Positions 52,315-60,680 of a DNA stretch of 64,000 nt are shown piece by piece. The notes under the pieces were generated by a model. That model was not told where the DNA came from. It did not search any database and worked only from the letters and a program-made list of their open reading frames with translations. Source of the DNA: Salinibacterium sp. TMP30 (GTDB lineage Bacteria; Actinomycetota; Actinomycetes; Actinomycetales; Microbacteriaceae). The DNA lies in contig NZ_CP151642.1 of NCBI RefSeq assembly GCF_038397785.1, positions 1,116,001 through 1,180,000 on the forward strand. The letters are read 5' to 3'. A program made the translations under genes and the position numbers. Each line of letters begins with the position of its first letter. Position 1 is the first letter of the stretch.

Positions 52315-53432
52315 GTCGAGATGAGCGACTTCGAACTTACCGAGCGGAGTTTTGCGAAGACGAACGCTATTTCAACTTTGCAAGCTATGGCCCCTCCTCG
52401 GCTAAAGCTCTCGACGCTTCACGGCAAATTTCACTGCTCGCAGCCACCGGCGCTGCCGGCTCGCTCAGCACCATCGTCGACCAGTATGAGGGCGCGCGTG
52501 CCGCATTTGCCAAGATCTGCAACTTTTCATTGGAGAATGTTGCACTCGTGCCCAGCACTTCGCACGCACTCCAGCAGATGGCACTTGGTCTCCATGGTGA
52601 ACAGGTTGTCGTTGGAGCTGGAGAGTTCCCAGCTAACCTTTATCCTTGGTGGCACGCGGACGAAATCGGCGTGCTACGAGCTCGCACGCTCTCGAAGTCT
52701 GTCAGGATGACGCCGGATACGGTGGCTTCCGCGTTGCACGCAGATGACACAGTTCTCGCTGTGAGCGCGGTCGACTACGGCACCGGCTATCGAGCTGATC
52801 TCGCTGGACTCAGAGAGGCAATTGGTCCCGACAGGCTCCTCGTAGTAGACGCTATACAGGCATTTGGCGTTGCCGCGATGGACTGGAAATGCGCAGATAT
52901 CGTTATTTCGGGCGGACAGAAGTGGGTGCGTTCAGGGTGGGGTATCGGAGCGATCGCGCTTTCCGAGCGTGCCCTCAGCAGGGTCCACGACACCACTTCG
53001 AGCTGGGCGGGTTATGCCCCTTCCCCTGAGCCAGGCGGTCGCGGAGCTTCCTTGCCGGGAGCGTCGCGGCTTGCTGTCACGAATCTCTCACCGACGGCCG
53101 CAGCAGCGTTCCGCGCGGCGCTTGACCTTATCGCGGAGGTCGGAGTGACAACGCTCGAGGAGTCGATCGCTGACGCTGTAGACCAACTCATCGCGCGCAT
53201 TACCGAACTGAACATCCGGATCCTTTCGCCGACAACGAGAAGTGAACGAGCAGGAATCGTGGTCATTGAGGTCCCTCAACCACTGACGTCAGCGGTGCGC
53301 GCTGCGCTTGACACCGATGGATACTCCTACAGTTGGCACGAGCCCAATAGGCTGCGCATCTCAGTTCACGCGACTACTCTTCCAAAGGCGATTGACGATA
53401 TCGGCGAGTGCCTCGAGAATGTCTTGGCTTGA
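52311..53432 (+). CDS. Class V PLP-dependent enzyme in the sugar-acid operon
   Basis: 373 residues, GTG start overlapping the aldolase stop. PLP residues are K204 (SGGQKWVRSGWG) and D180 (VVDAIQAFG). The N-terminal YFNFASYGPSS resembles the LSAATMGLPP segment of the enzyme at 618, so they belong to one branch. A PLP enzyme is not part of the standard De Ley-Doudoroff route; it could act on an amino-sugar acid, cleave a C-S bond of a thio-sugar, or make an amino acid from the pathway's keto acid. No assignment is secure. Confidence 0.85.
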   Translation: MSRDERLRTYRAEFCEDERYFNFASYGPSSAKALDASRQISLLAATGAAGSLSTIVDQYEGARAAFAKICNFSLENVALVPSTSHALQQMALGLHGEQVVVGAGEFPANLYPWWHADEIGVLRARTLSKSVRMTPDTVASALHADDTVLAVSAVDYGTGYRADLAGLREAIGPDRLLVVDAIQAFGVAAMDWKCADIVISGGQKWVRSGWGIGAIALSERALSRVHDTTSSWAGYAPSPEPGGRGASLPGASRLAVTNLSPTAAAAFRAALDLIAEVGVTTLEESIADAVDQLIARITELNIRILSPTTRSERAGIVVIEVPQPLTSAVRAALDTDGYSYSWHEPNRLRISVHATTLPKAIDDIGECLENVLA

Positions 53433-53642
53433 CTCCAAGTTTCCGCCGTCATGTGACTTTTATGATCAGTTTGACTGCAGCGACGGATAGCCTTATTCAT
53501 GGAGCCGACGGCTAACCAGCAATGCGGCCTCAGCGCAGTATGCGAAGCGTATTTTACCGTGAAACGTCTCAAGATGAGGCTCAATCGCGAATAGGTTGGC
53601 ATCGGTACACGGTGTAAGAAATTCGGTTGACTGAGCGCAACA

Positions 53643-53837
53643 TTGCTCCGCCTAGCACTTGTCTTTGCCAAATTTCAGGTCGCCGTTGGAGCATCTTCTC
53701 TGACACAGGCGGCTGATGATGCCACTCGTATTGTCTCGTCGAATGGATTTCGCTCAAGCGCGATTGTTACAGGCAAGCCCATGAATCTCGATGTGCAGGT
53801 ATCTCAGAAATTAGCCTCATCTTGTTTTCACGTCTGA
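53643..53837 (+). other. Open frame of 64 codons, possible gene remnant
   Basis: The frame reads ADDATRIVSSNGFRSSAIVTGK followed by PMNLDVQVSQKLASS and looks protein-like in its second half, but no start with a ribosome site or family match was found. It occupies the otherwise gene-free stretch 53433-53974 at the right end of the island. The rest of that stretch holds only the duplicated polymerase end. It may be the tail of a gene cut off during insertion. Confidence 0.3.
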
Positions 53838-53845
53838 ACAACCAA

Positions 53846-53944
53846 GAGGCTGTGCAAGAAGCAGGACGACTGCTGTTTGGTGCGCTGCCGGTGACGTTCG
53901 CGCTTACCGTCGCGGTGGTCGATCGCTACGACGCAGCCAGATAG
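53846..53944 (+). repeat. Right copy of 99-bp direct repeat (displaced polymerase 3' end)
   Basis: Encodes EAVQEAGRLLFGALPVTF and on to RYDAAR then TAG, the same as the end of the DNA polymerase at 38365 except for a few conservative changes; most mismatches are at third codon positions. Upstream similarity stops abruptly at 53846. This is a second polymerase end, not chance similarity. Confidence 0.9.
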
Positions 53945-53974
53945 TTGTGGGCAGCGCTGGCGAAATATTACGAA

Positions 53975-54688
53975 TCAGGTAATGCGTGTCACTTGGGGCG
54001 TGAGCGTGAGTTGCACCAATTCAGCGGCGCTAGTCAGCCGATACTCACCGTCATCTTTTTTGGTCATATTCCCGGGTAGGGCATCCCAAGGAACACTTCG
54101 GTGTTCGACAAAACCATCGATGCGCATTCCGTGGTTGAGGAGCGCAGTTATTGTCTCGCCGATTCCGTGATCCCATCCATGGCTAAAGGTCGAGGCGAAG
54201 TCGTGATCAGTCTCAACGTAGGTGCCCGGCTCGTCCCACACCAGAGCATCCTTTGCTCAAAGCAGGGGTACCTCACCACGATCTTGTCGCGGTTTGCGTC
54301 ATCGGGACCACGGAGCATCGGATGCCCCTCACTGATGAAAACTCTTCCGCCGACACGAAGGAATCTGGCTACGGTTTCGGCCCACTGGTCGATGCCCGGC
54401 AAGGGATCGCGCTTCTGCGAGTGTCATCGATGCGAAATCGAGACCCGTCATTGGTACACCAAGGCGCTCCAGCGAAATCGTGTCGGTACCGATGTGGCAT
54501 TGCGAATGGATGCGGCGCATCCCAGAGATGTCTCCCCGCAGTGGAACATCAAATCGCACAACATCGCTGAGAAAGCGTGGATCGGCGACAAATCTCTCGA
54601 TCGCATAGTCCGGGAATTTCGCATGCACACCAGCGCGCACATCCGAATTGGCAAGGTTCGCGGTGACGTACTCAGAAACACCGGTCAT
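53975..54688 (-). pseudogene. SAM-dependent methyltransferase, frameshifted
   Basis: Three pieces in order on the minus strand make up a class I methyltransferase. The first (54688 to about 54400) reads MTGVSEYVTANLANSDVR to LERLGVPMTGLDFASMTLAEARSLAG, motif I. The second (about 54400-54245) is in a shifted frame: IDQWAETVARFLRVGGRVFI, motif post-III. The third is shifted again: DEPGTYVETDHDFASTFSHG to the stop. About 40-50 residues around motif II are missing. The start overlaps padR by 4 bases (ATGA), so they were an operon. Confidence 0.8.
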
Positions 54689-55335
54689 GGCAGTTGCGCT
54701 TCTTCCGGGTGAGAATCGGATGAGGGTCGCCCACGTTTGGGTTTCGTGGTGTTCAGGGGGAACGCGGATGCACGGCCCTCCGCCTGCGCTCGGTGCAGTG
54801 ACGCGTCAACGTGGTCGAGCCAGCGCAGCTCAGCTTCTGCGTGGGCCTGCATTGAATCAGTGACCAGTTCTTGTGCAAAGTCCGCCGAATCTGCGGCCTC
54901 CGCCCGCGATGCTGCGCTCAGTGTGAGGGCATCGAGCGCGCCGAGCGTTGCTTGCCGTTGTCGCTCGATCACGTGGTGCGCGTCTACCCCGGGAAGGGTC
55001 ACCGCCAAGGCAATTTTTAGCGCCAATTCGTCGCGGCCAACCGAATAACGTTCCAGCGGTGAAAAGAGCCACTGATCGGACTCGTGTTGGCCCGCATCCG
55101 TCACTGCGTAGTACGTGTGCGGGGTTGAGGTCGCATCGACGTCAGCTCCGCCGTCCCCGTTGCCTACGGACTTTTTGACGAGCTTGTCGCGCACCAATCG
55201 ATCGAGCGTGTTGTAGACCTGGCCGACATTGAGTGGCCACGTTGATCCTGTCCGTCGATCGAATTCTGCACGAAGTTGATACCCATAGCAGGGTCCTTGC
55301 GCCAGAATCGCAAGCAAACTATGGCGGATCGACAT
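54685..55335 (-). CDS. PadR-family transcriptional regulator
   Basis: 216 residues from the ATG complementary to 55333-55335, with GGAAGG 6 bases upstream. PadR winged helix at 1-90: SLLAILAQGPCYGYQLRAEF, WPLNVGQVYNTLDRLVRDKLV, HTYYAVTDAG. The C-terminal part (about 100-185) is a Vir-like helical dimerisation region. PadR proteins usually repress a neighbouring gene in response to small molecules; here the coupled gene is a decayed methyltransferase. Glutaminase is divergent. Confidence 0.9.
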   Translation of the reverse strand: MSIRHSLLAILAQGPCYGYQLRAEFDRRTGSTWPLNVGQVYNTLDRLVRDKLVKKSVGNGDGGADVDATSTPHTYYAVTDAGQHESDQWLFSPLERYSVGRDELALKIALAVTLPGVDAHHVIERQRQATLGALDALTLSAASRAEAADSADFAQELVTDSMQAHAEAELRWLDHVDASLHRAQAEGRASAFPLNTTKPKRGRPSSDSHPEEAQLP

Positions 55336-55454
55336 GTCAGACCTTCCGGGTAGAGGTGCCTTCCGACCGAGTATATGCATATTGGGTATGCTCGGCGCGG
55401 AGTAGTCGCTGCTCGCGCACCCACAGCCGTAGGCCATCACTGGAGGAGAGTCTC

Positions 55455-56384
55455 GTGGACGTTGAAAAGATTTTGGAAGACACCTATCAGGCTGTGCGCC
55501 CGCTCATCGGTTCGGGTGCCGTTGCGGAGTACATCCCACGACTTGCCGCCGTAAATCCAGATCAGTTCGGAATGGCTGTTGTGATGAATGACGGCAGGGA
55601 GTTTCAGGTCGGCGACAGTTCAGTGCCGTTCTCGGTTCAGAGTATGTCCAAGGTTCTGTCACTCGTGATGGTTCTCGCCGACCACGGCGAGGACATTTGG
55701 CAGCGAGTGGGGCGCGAACCATCGGGTGCTGCGTTCAATTCACTCACTCAACTGGAGTATTCACGAGGGATCCCGCGTAATCCTTTTGTGAATGCGGGAG
55801 CCCTCGTTGTGACTGATCAACTGCTCACTACTAAACGCCAGACTTCAGAGGTTCCGTTCGCACAGAACCCGATTCTCGATTTCGTCAGGAAGGAATCGGG
55901 CAACCCAGCGATCGACCTCGATCCTCTCGTCGCGCGTTCTGAGGCTGAGCATTCCGATCGAAATGCGGCAATTGCGCACCTTCTCTCGAGCTTTGGAAAC
56001 CTTCAGAATCCGGTCGATGAAGTGCTTGAGCAGTATTTCGAGCAGTGCGCGATCTCAATGAACTGTCGGGATGTTGCTGCAGCGGTTTCGTTTCTGGCCC
56101 GCGGGGGTATTCGCCAGGACGGAACACAATTGCTCAGCCTCAGTCAGGTAAAACGTGTGAACTCTGTGATGCTCACCTCAGGTTTCTATGATGCGGCGGG
56201 GGAGTTTGCCTACCGTGTTGGACTCCCGGGGAAGAGCGGTGTTGGTGGTGGAATCCTTGCGATTGTTCCTGGGCACTGCTCGATTTGTGTGTGGGCTCCC
56301 GGCCTCAACGCGTCGGGAAACTCGCTTGTGGGGGTAGCCGCTCTTGATGAATTCACCACCAGAACCGGCTGGTCGATCTTCTAG
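55455..56384 (+). CDS. glsA: Glutaminase
   Basis: 309 residues, the usual length for the bacterial serine-dependent glutaminase family (glutamine to glutamate plus ammonia). The catalytic S-x-x-K is S63-M-S-K66 (FSVQSMSK); other marks are NPFVNAGAL, RNAAIAHLLSSFGN and GKSGVGGGILAIVPG. GTG at 55455 has a perfect GGAGGAG upstream, so the longer open frame is not used. Confidence 0.95.
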   Translation: MDVEKILEDTYQAVRPLIGSGAVAEYIPRLAAVNPDQFGMAVVMNDGREFQVGDSSVPFSVQSMSKVLSLVMVLADHGEDIWQRVGREPSGAAFNSLTQLEYSRGIPRNPFVNAGALVVTDQLLTTKRQTSEVPFAQNPILDFVRKESGNPAIDLDPLVARSEAEHSDRNAAIAHLLSSFGNLQNPVDEVLEQYFEQCAISMNCRDVAAAVSFLARGGIRQDGTQLLSLSQVKRVNSVMLTSGFYDAAGEFAYRVGLPGKSGVGGGILAIVPGHCSICVWAPGLNASGNSLVGVAALDEFTTRTGWSIF

Positions 56385-56397
56385 CGATTTGCCAGAC

Positions 56398-57258
56398 ATG
56401 ATCCAGCTGGCGCACAATATGTCTCCTCTATGGCTCGTTGCGCGAGACGATCTGGACTGTTCGCCTCCGATTTCACTCTCTTCGCCCCGTGACCGCATAC
56501 TCGGGTTCGTGAATGACGTTCTAATACCGCAGCCAGCAGCACAGCCAGCACCCGACTCGATCAACGATCGCGAGTTTCTTCTGACGTCGTCGTCAGGGAG
56601 CGCAGTCTCCGCGGCGTCGCCGACTCGATTTCGTTATCACCAGGATGGTCAGCAGATCTGGGGTGAGTACTTCGGGGACACGGTGATGCTCGGGCGTTTC
56701 GTGGGGAAACGTGATGGAGAGGCTATTTCGATCCGTTTCGCGCATCGACCGCTCTCGGGCGCAGATGTGGTGCTCGGTGAAGCTCACAGCACTATTCAGT
56801 GGAACGCGAGTGGCGAACTCGAGCTATATGAGACTTTTGAGAAAGATGGCCAATCACAAGTTAGCGTCTGCACCGAAGTGGAGCGGCTCGGAGTGTGGCC
56901 CGAACTCGATCCGACAGCTCGAAGCACGCCTCGACTAGATGGCACGACCTTTGTGTTGGAAGAGTCCACGGCGAGCACAGTGAGCGCGGAGCCAACACAG
57001 TTTGAGTTCGATGAGAATTTGGGCGTTGTGTGGGGCTTCTACTACGGCGATACCGTCACTGCGGGGCACTGCGTTGGACGGTACCGCGACGGTGTTCTCG
57101 ACGAGTACTTCGTTCATCACGTCATCGCGAGCGACGCGACTTTGCTTGGTGACAGCAGCACAACGTTGGCTCGTCGTGAAGACGGGCGTCTGGAACTGAT
57201 CGAAGAATTCGTTCTCGACGGCATTCCCGGTAAAAGCGTGTGTGTGCAGGTGGTCTAG
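56398..57258 (+). CDS. Protein with two tandem copies of a small beta-domain (so-called N-acetylglutamate synthase-like)
   Basis: 286 residues; start uncertain (an in-frame ATG at 56344 overlaps glsA). Two units of about 110 residues share the pattern F-x-Y/F-x-x-D/E-x-x-x-x-W-G-x-Y-x-G-D-T-V: TRFRYHQDGQQIWGEYFGDTV and TQFEFDENLGVVWGFYYGDTV. Each continues with GRFVGKRDG or GHCVGRYRDG and ends SVCTEV or SVCVQV. Single-unit homologues are often labelled N-acetylglutamate synthase without good evidence. I consider the function unknown; the duplication is clear. Confidence 0.75.
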   Translation: MIQLAHNMSPLWLVARDDLDCSPPISLSSPRDRILGFVNDVLIPQPAAQPAPDSINDREFLLTSSSGSAVSAASPTRFRYHQDGQQIWGEYFGDTVMLGRFVGKRDGEAISIRFAHRPLSGADVVLGEAHSTIQWNASGELELYETFEKDGQSQVSVCTEVERLGVWPELDPTARSTPRLDGTTFVLEESTASTVSAEPTQFEFDENLGVVWGFYYGDTVTAGHCVGRYRDGVLDEYFVHHVIASDATLLGDSSTTLARREDGRLELIEEFVLDGIPGKSVCVQVV

Positions 57259-57319
57259 GGTGCGGTCGGGGCCGCGGCTACGGCATCCGCAGCGCTCAGA
57301 CGTGTAATCGACGTCACCG

Positions 57320-57907
57320 CTAACCGTTAAGTCCAGCACGATTCGGGTCGGCACGGGTAAACCTGGTGAGCCCCAGCTGAGCGGGTTCCTGTTCTCGTTC
57401 GGGCAAATCGAGGGGGAGCAGGTACGGCCGCTGGAACACTTCATCCAACACCAGCACGGTTTCTAGAGATTTCACTTCGGGAAGCACTGAGAGCACGCCG
57501 ACGATGAAGTCGTGGATAGCGCCGACTTCGTGGCTGCGAATCAAAAGCATCGCATCGTGCTCACCCGTTGTGATGCGGCACGACTCGATTTCGGTCATTT
57601 TGGTAATACGATCGCGGAAACTTGCCCAGGTCTGCGGATGTACTGACAAAAAGACGAGAGCGCAAATGCCGAGTCCAGCTTTGGCGGGATCGATTTGGGC
57701 GCTAAAGCCGGTGATCACGCCATCCGACATGAGTTGTTCTACTCGCGTATAGACGTTTGCGCGTGAGACGTTCACCCGATCAGCGAGCGCTGACATTGAT
57801 ATTCGTCCGTTATAGCGGAGCTCGCTCAATATCTTCAGGTTGATCTCATCCAATACGGGCTGAGATTGTCCAGACGCAGACGATGCGCCGGTTGCTTTGC
57901 TAGACAT
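57320..57907 (-). CDS. Lrp/AsnC-family transcriptional regulator
   Basis: 195 residues from the ATG complementary to 57905-57907. Helix-turn-helix at about 20-70 (DEINLKILSELRYNGRISMSALADRVNVSRANVYTRVEQL in parts) and a RAM effector domain (GICALVFLSVHP, ESCRITTGEHDAMLLIRSH). It is divergent from a complete peptide ABC transporter operon with 133 bases between, so it likely regulates peptide or amino acid uptake. Confidence 0.92.
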   Translation of the reverse strand: MSSKATGASSASGQSQPVLDEINLKILSELRYNGRISMSALADRVNVSRANVYTRVEQLMSDGVITGFSAQIDPAKAGLGICALVFLSVHPQTWASFRDRITKMTEIESCRITTGEHDAMLLIRSHEVGAIHDFIVGVLSVLPEVKSLETVLVLDEVFQRPYLLPLDLPEREQEPAQLGLTRFTRADPNRAGLNG

Positions 57908-58040
57908 ATTGTACGAAGTCTCCCTCAACTTTGACCCAAGGTCTGAACTATGATGCCTTTGATTGGACAGACTAGCGGCATTTATGCCAATCTCAAGAAA
58001 AGCCGTCCAGCGGCTGTTCCATAACCACAAGGAGTTCGTT

Positions 58041-59603
58041 TTGCGTACACAGTTCCGCTATGTAGCGGCAGCATTCGGATTGACTGCGTCACTGGCACTC
58101 GCCGGTTGTGCCGCAGCAGCACCCGAAGCAACCGACAGCATCGTTATCGATACTGCCTTCACGCTCGAGACCAGCGACCCCGGTCGCAACTACGTTCCCA
58201 CCGGATACATGGTGTCAAAGGCTCTCTACGAGACTCTGCTGGACTTCGCAGGGTCAGATGAGTCCACTCCGGTGCCCGGACTCGCAACCTTCACGCAGAA
58301 CGATGACGCGACGGTCTTCACCTTCACGCTCGAAGATGGCCGCGTCTTCTCCGACGGATCTGCGATCACCGCTGACGACGTTGTGTTCTCCCTCAACCGC
58401 GTTGCCGGTATGACCGAGAGCAAAGCGAACTTCTTGATGGGTGGCATCACCGTCACGAAAATCGACGACATGACGGTCGAATTGAGCACCGAGACGCCTT
58501 CGCTCAAGCTTCCCGCCCTCATGACTAACCCGTCGCTGGCAATCCTCAACTCGAAGCTCGTCATCGAGAATGGCGGCACCACCGACGATTCTGACGCTGC
58601 AGAAGAGTTCTTGAACTCCACTTCTGCAGGATCGGGACCGTACATCCTCGACCGGATCAACTTCGAGTCGCAGGTAGTGCTCACCGAAAACGAGAACTAC
58701 AACGGCGATGAAGACATCGACTTCACTCGCGTTGTCATCCGCAACGTCTCTGAAGCAGCAACTCAGAAGATCAACCTTGAGGGCAACGACTCTCAGATCG
58801 CCGTCGACCTCAGCGGCGACCAGGTTGCAGGACTCAGCGAGGGAATCAACGTCTTCTCGACTCCATCCGCACAGACGATCTTCCTGCTGATCAACCAAAA
58901 CTCTGAAGTGAGCAGCGTCACGTCTAACCCCGACTTTGCTAATGCAGTTCGTTACGCACTTGATTACCCGGGGTTGCTTGAACTTGCCGGTGCAGGCTCC
59001 GCGCAGGCTACTGGAGTCATCCCGCCGTCATTCCTCGGCGCGCTCGCTGACGGCGTTGAGCAGGATCTCGATGCTGCAGCTGCATCGCTCGAGGCATCGG
59101 GCTACAACGGTGAGAGCATCACCCTTGAGTACCCGAATGACTACCCGGTTGGTGGCGTGAGCTTCACACCCCTTGCCGAGCGCATCCAGTCGCAGCTTGC
59201 CGATGCAGGCATCACCATCGAGCTCGCTCCGGCGCCGTTCACTACCCAGATCGATCGCTACGTTACTGGTGCGGAAGCATTCAGCATCTGGTTCTGGGGC
59301 CCCGACTACGCCGACTCCGCCAACTTCCTTCCCTTCGCGGCAGGACAGAAGGTAGGACTTCGCGCAGGCTGGACCGCTGAGCAGGACTCGGATGTTGTAA
59401 ACCTTGCCGCGGCAGCAGAAAACGCAACGAACGTCGACGAACGCGAAACAGCCTTCAGCAACTTCGCTGAGGCTCTGCAGAAGCGCGGACCCTTTGTTCC
59501 GCTGATCGTTCCAGGATCTAACATTGCTACGGCTGACTACATCTCCGGAGTTGCCTACAACTCCACCTGGACGATGGACATCGCCGAACTGCAAGCTAAG
59601 TAG
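58041..59603 (+). CDS. Peptide ABC transporter substrate-binding lipoprotein (family 5)
   Basis: 520 residues. TTG at 58041 is chosen because AAGGAG lies 6 bases upstream and the signal peptide then has normal length with lipobox ALAGC (C23). SBP_bac_5 marks: YETLLDFAGSDESTPVPGLA, DGRVFSDGSAITADDVVFSL, YVTGAEAFSIWFWGPDYAD. First gene of a five-gene transporter operon under the divergent AsnC-type regulator. Confidence 0.93.
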   Translation: MRTQFRYVAAAFGLTASLALAGCAAAAPEATDSIVIDTAFTLETSDPGRNYVPTGYMVSKALYETLLDFAGSDESTPVPGLATFTQNDDATVFTFTLEDGRVFSDGSAITADDVVFSLNRVAGMTESKANFLMGGITVTKIDDMTVELSTETPSLKLPALMTNPSLAILNSKLVIENGGTTDDSDAAEEFLNSTSAGSGPYILDRINFESQVVLTENENYNGDEDIDFTRVVIRNVSEAATQKINLEGNDSQIAVDLSGDQVAGLSEGINVFSTPSAQTIFLLINQNSEVSSVTSNPDFANAVRYALDYPGLLELAGAGSAQATGVIPPSFLGALADGVEQDLDAAAASLEASGYNGESITLEYPNDYPVGGVSFTPLAERIQSQLADAGITIELAPAPFTTQIDRYVTGAEAFSIWFWGPDYADSANFLPFAAGQKVGLRAGWTAEQDSDVVNLAAAAENATNVDERETAFSNFAEALQKRGPFVPLIVPGSNIATADYISGVAYNSTWTMDIAELQAK

Positions 59604-59618
59604 AAAGAAACCTTTAGC

Positions 59619-60680
59619 GTGGGAAACACACCCCGCGCGACCCGCAAGTACCCGGCCAGCTCACCTCTGGTCGGGTACGTGCTTCGTCGCCTCGGAACCT
59701 CAGTCCTGCTCCTCTTCGGAGTCACCATCGTCACGTTCGCCCTCGCGAACCTCGTGCCAGGTGACCCCATCGCGGCAGCGCTTGGTGAAGGGGCGGCGAG
59801 CAACCCCGCGACCGTCGCGGCCTACATCCAGGAACGTGGCCTCGATCAGCCGCTTCCGGTTCAGTACGCCAACTACATCGGTGGGCTGTTCCAAGGCGAC
59901 ATGGGCGTATCTCTGCGCACAGCTCAGCCCGTGGCATCCGACCTCGCAAAAGCAGTGCCAGCGACGGTCGAAATTGCTTTACTTGCGATCGTGGTCAGCC
60001 TCGGCGTCGGCGTTGCGCTTGGCTCGCTCGCGGCCTACCGGCGCGGCAAGATCAGTGATCAGCTCGTACGTGTTCTTTCCCTTATCGGACTCAGTATTCC
60101 GACTTTTTGGATGGCGCTGGTCAGCTTCAATTTCTTTTTCCTCCAATTGCGCATCGCGCCGGGTGCGGGGAGGCTCTCGCCGGTTCTCCCTCCGCCACCT
60201 ACCGTGACCGGTTTCTACACGGTCGACTCTCTGTTGGCAGGCCAGTGGGTGACCTTCACCGATGCGCTGGCTCATCTCATGCTTCCCGTGTTCGTTCTCT
60301 CGCTGTTCACCATTGGCCTATTGACCCGATTCGTGCGCACCTCGGTTCTTGAAGTGTTGGATGCCGACTACGTTCGTTCAGGACGCGCCAAGGGACTTAG
60401 TTCCCGGCGATTGCTTTTCGGGTATGTGCTGCGCGGTGCATCGTTGCCCATCCTCACGATCGTCGGCTTAGCTTTCGGAACGCTCCTGTCGGGAACTGTG
60501 CTCGTCGAAGCAGTCTTCGCCTGGCCCGGCCTCGGAAGTTACGCCTACAACTCTGCAACGAGTCTTGACCTCCCGGGTGTCATGGGCGTGGGACTCGTCG
60601 TCGGCGTCGTCTACTTGACCATCAACTTCGCCGTCGACCTGCTTTACGGTGTACTCGACCCGAGGGTGAGGCTCGCATGA
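59619..60680 (+). CDS. Peptide ABC transporter permease, DppB type
   Basis: 353 residues, GTG start. First helix at about 29-48 (LLLFGVTIVTFALANLVPGDP, the DppB hallmark PGDP), five more helices, and coupling loop VRSGRAKGLSSRRLLFGYVLRGA. Overlaps the next gene by 4 bases. Confidence 0.93.
   Translation: MGNTPRATRKYPASSPLVGYVLRRLGTSVLLLFGVTIVTFALANLVPGDPIAAALGEGAASNPATVAAYIQERGLDQPLPVQYANYIGGLFQGDMGVSLRTAQPVASDLAKAVPATVEIALLAIVVSLGVGVALGSLAAYRRGKISDQLVRVLSLIGLSIPTFWMALVSFNFFFLQLRIAPGAGRLSPVLPPPPTVTGFYTVDSLLAGQWVTFTDALAHLMLPVFVLSLFTIGLLTRFVRTSVLEVLDADYVRSGRAKGLSSRRLLFGYVLRGASLPILTIVGLAFGTLLSGTVLVEAVFAWPGLGSYAYNSATSLDLPGVMGVGLVVGVVYLTINFAVDLLYGVLDPRVRLA

Larger units (their letters stand above)
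40042..53845. mobile_element. Probable genomic island carrying alpha-galactoside/galactonate catabolism
   Basis: About 13.8 kb lies between two copies of the DNA polymerase 3' end. Everything inside belongs to one carbohydrate-catabolic theme and reads as more AT-rich in gene spacers than the surrounding DNA. Insertion into the 3' end of a gene with restoration of its frame is the classical outcome of site-specific or homology-assisted integration. No integrase, transposase or tRNA was found inside, so movement may have been by homologous recombination, or the integrase was lost. Confidence 0.55.

Noticed and set aside
47253-53432. Sulfoquinovose (sulfo-ED) pathway
   Set aside because: Dehydrogenase, dehydratase and aldolase would fit, but a PfkB kinase plus KDPG-type aldolase and GH36 rather than GH31 enzymes favour phosphorylative galactonate breakdown.
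40042-53845. Integrase or transposase gene driving the island
   Set aside because: All frames were read; none shows a tyrosine or serine recombinase or DDE transposase pattern.
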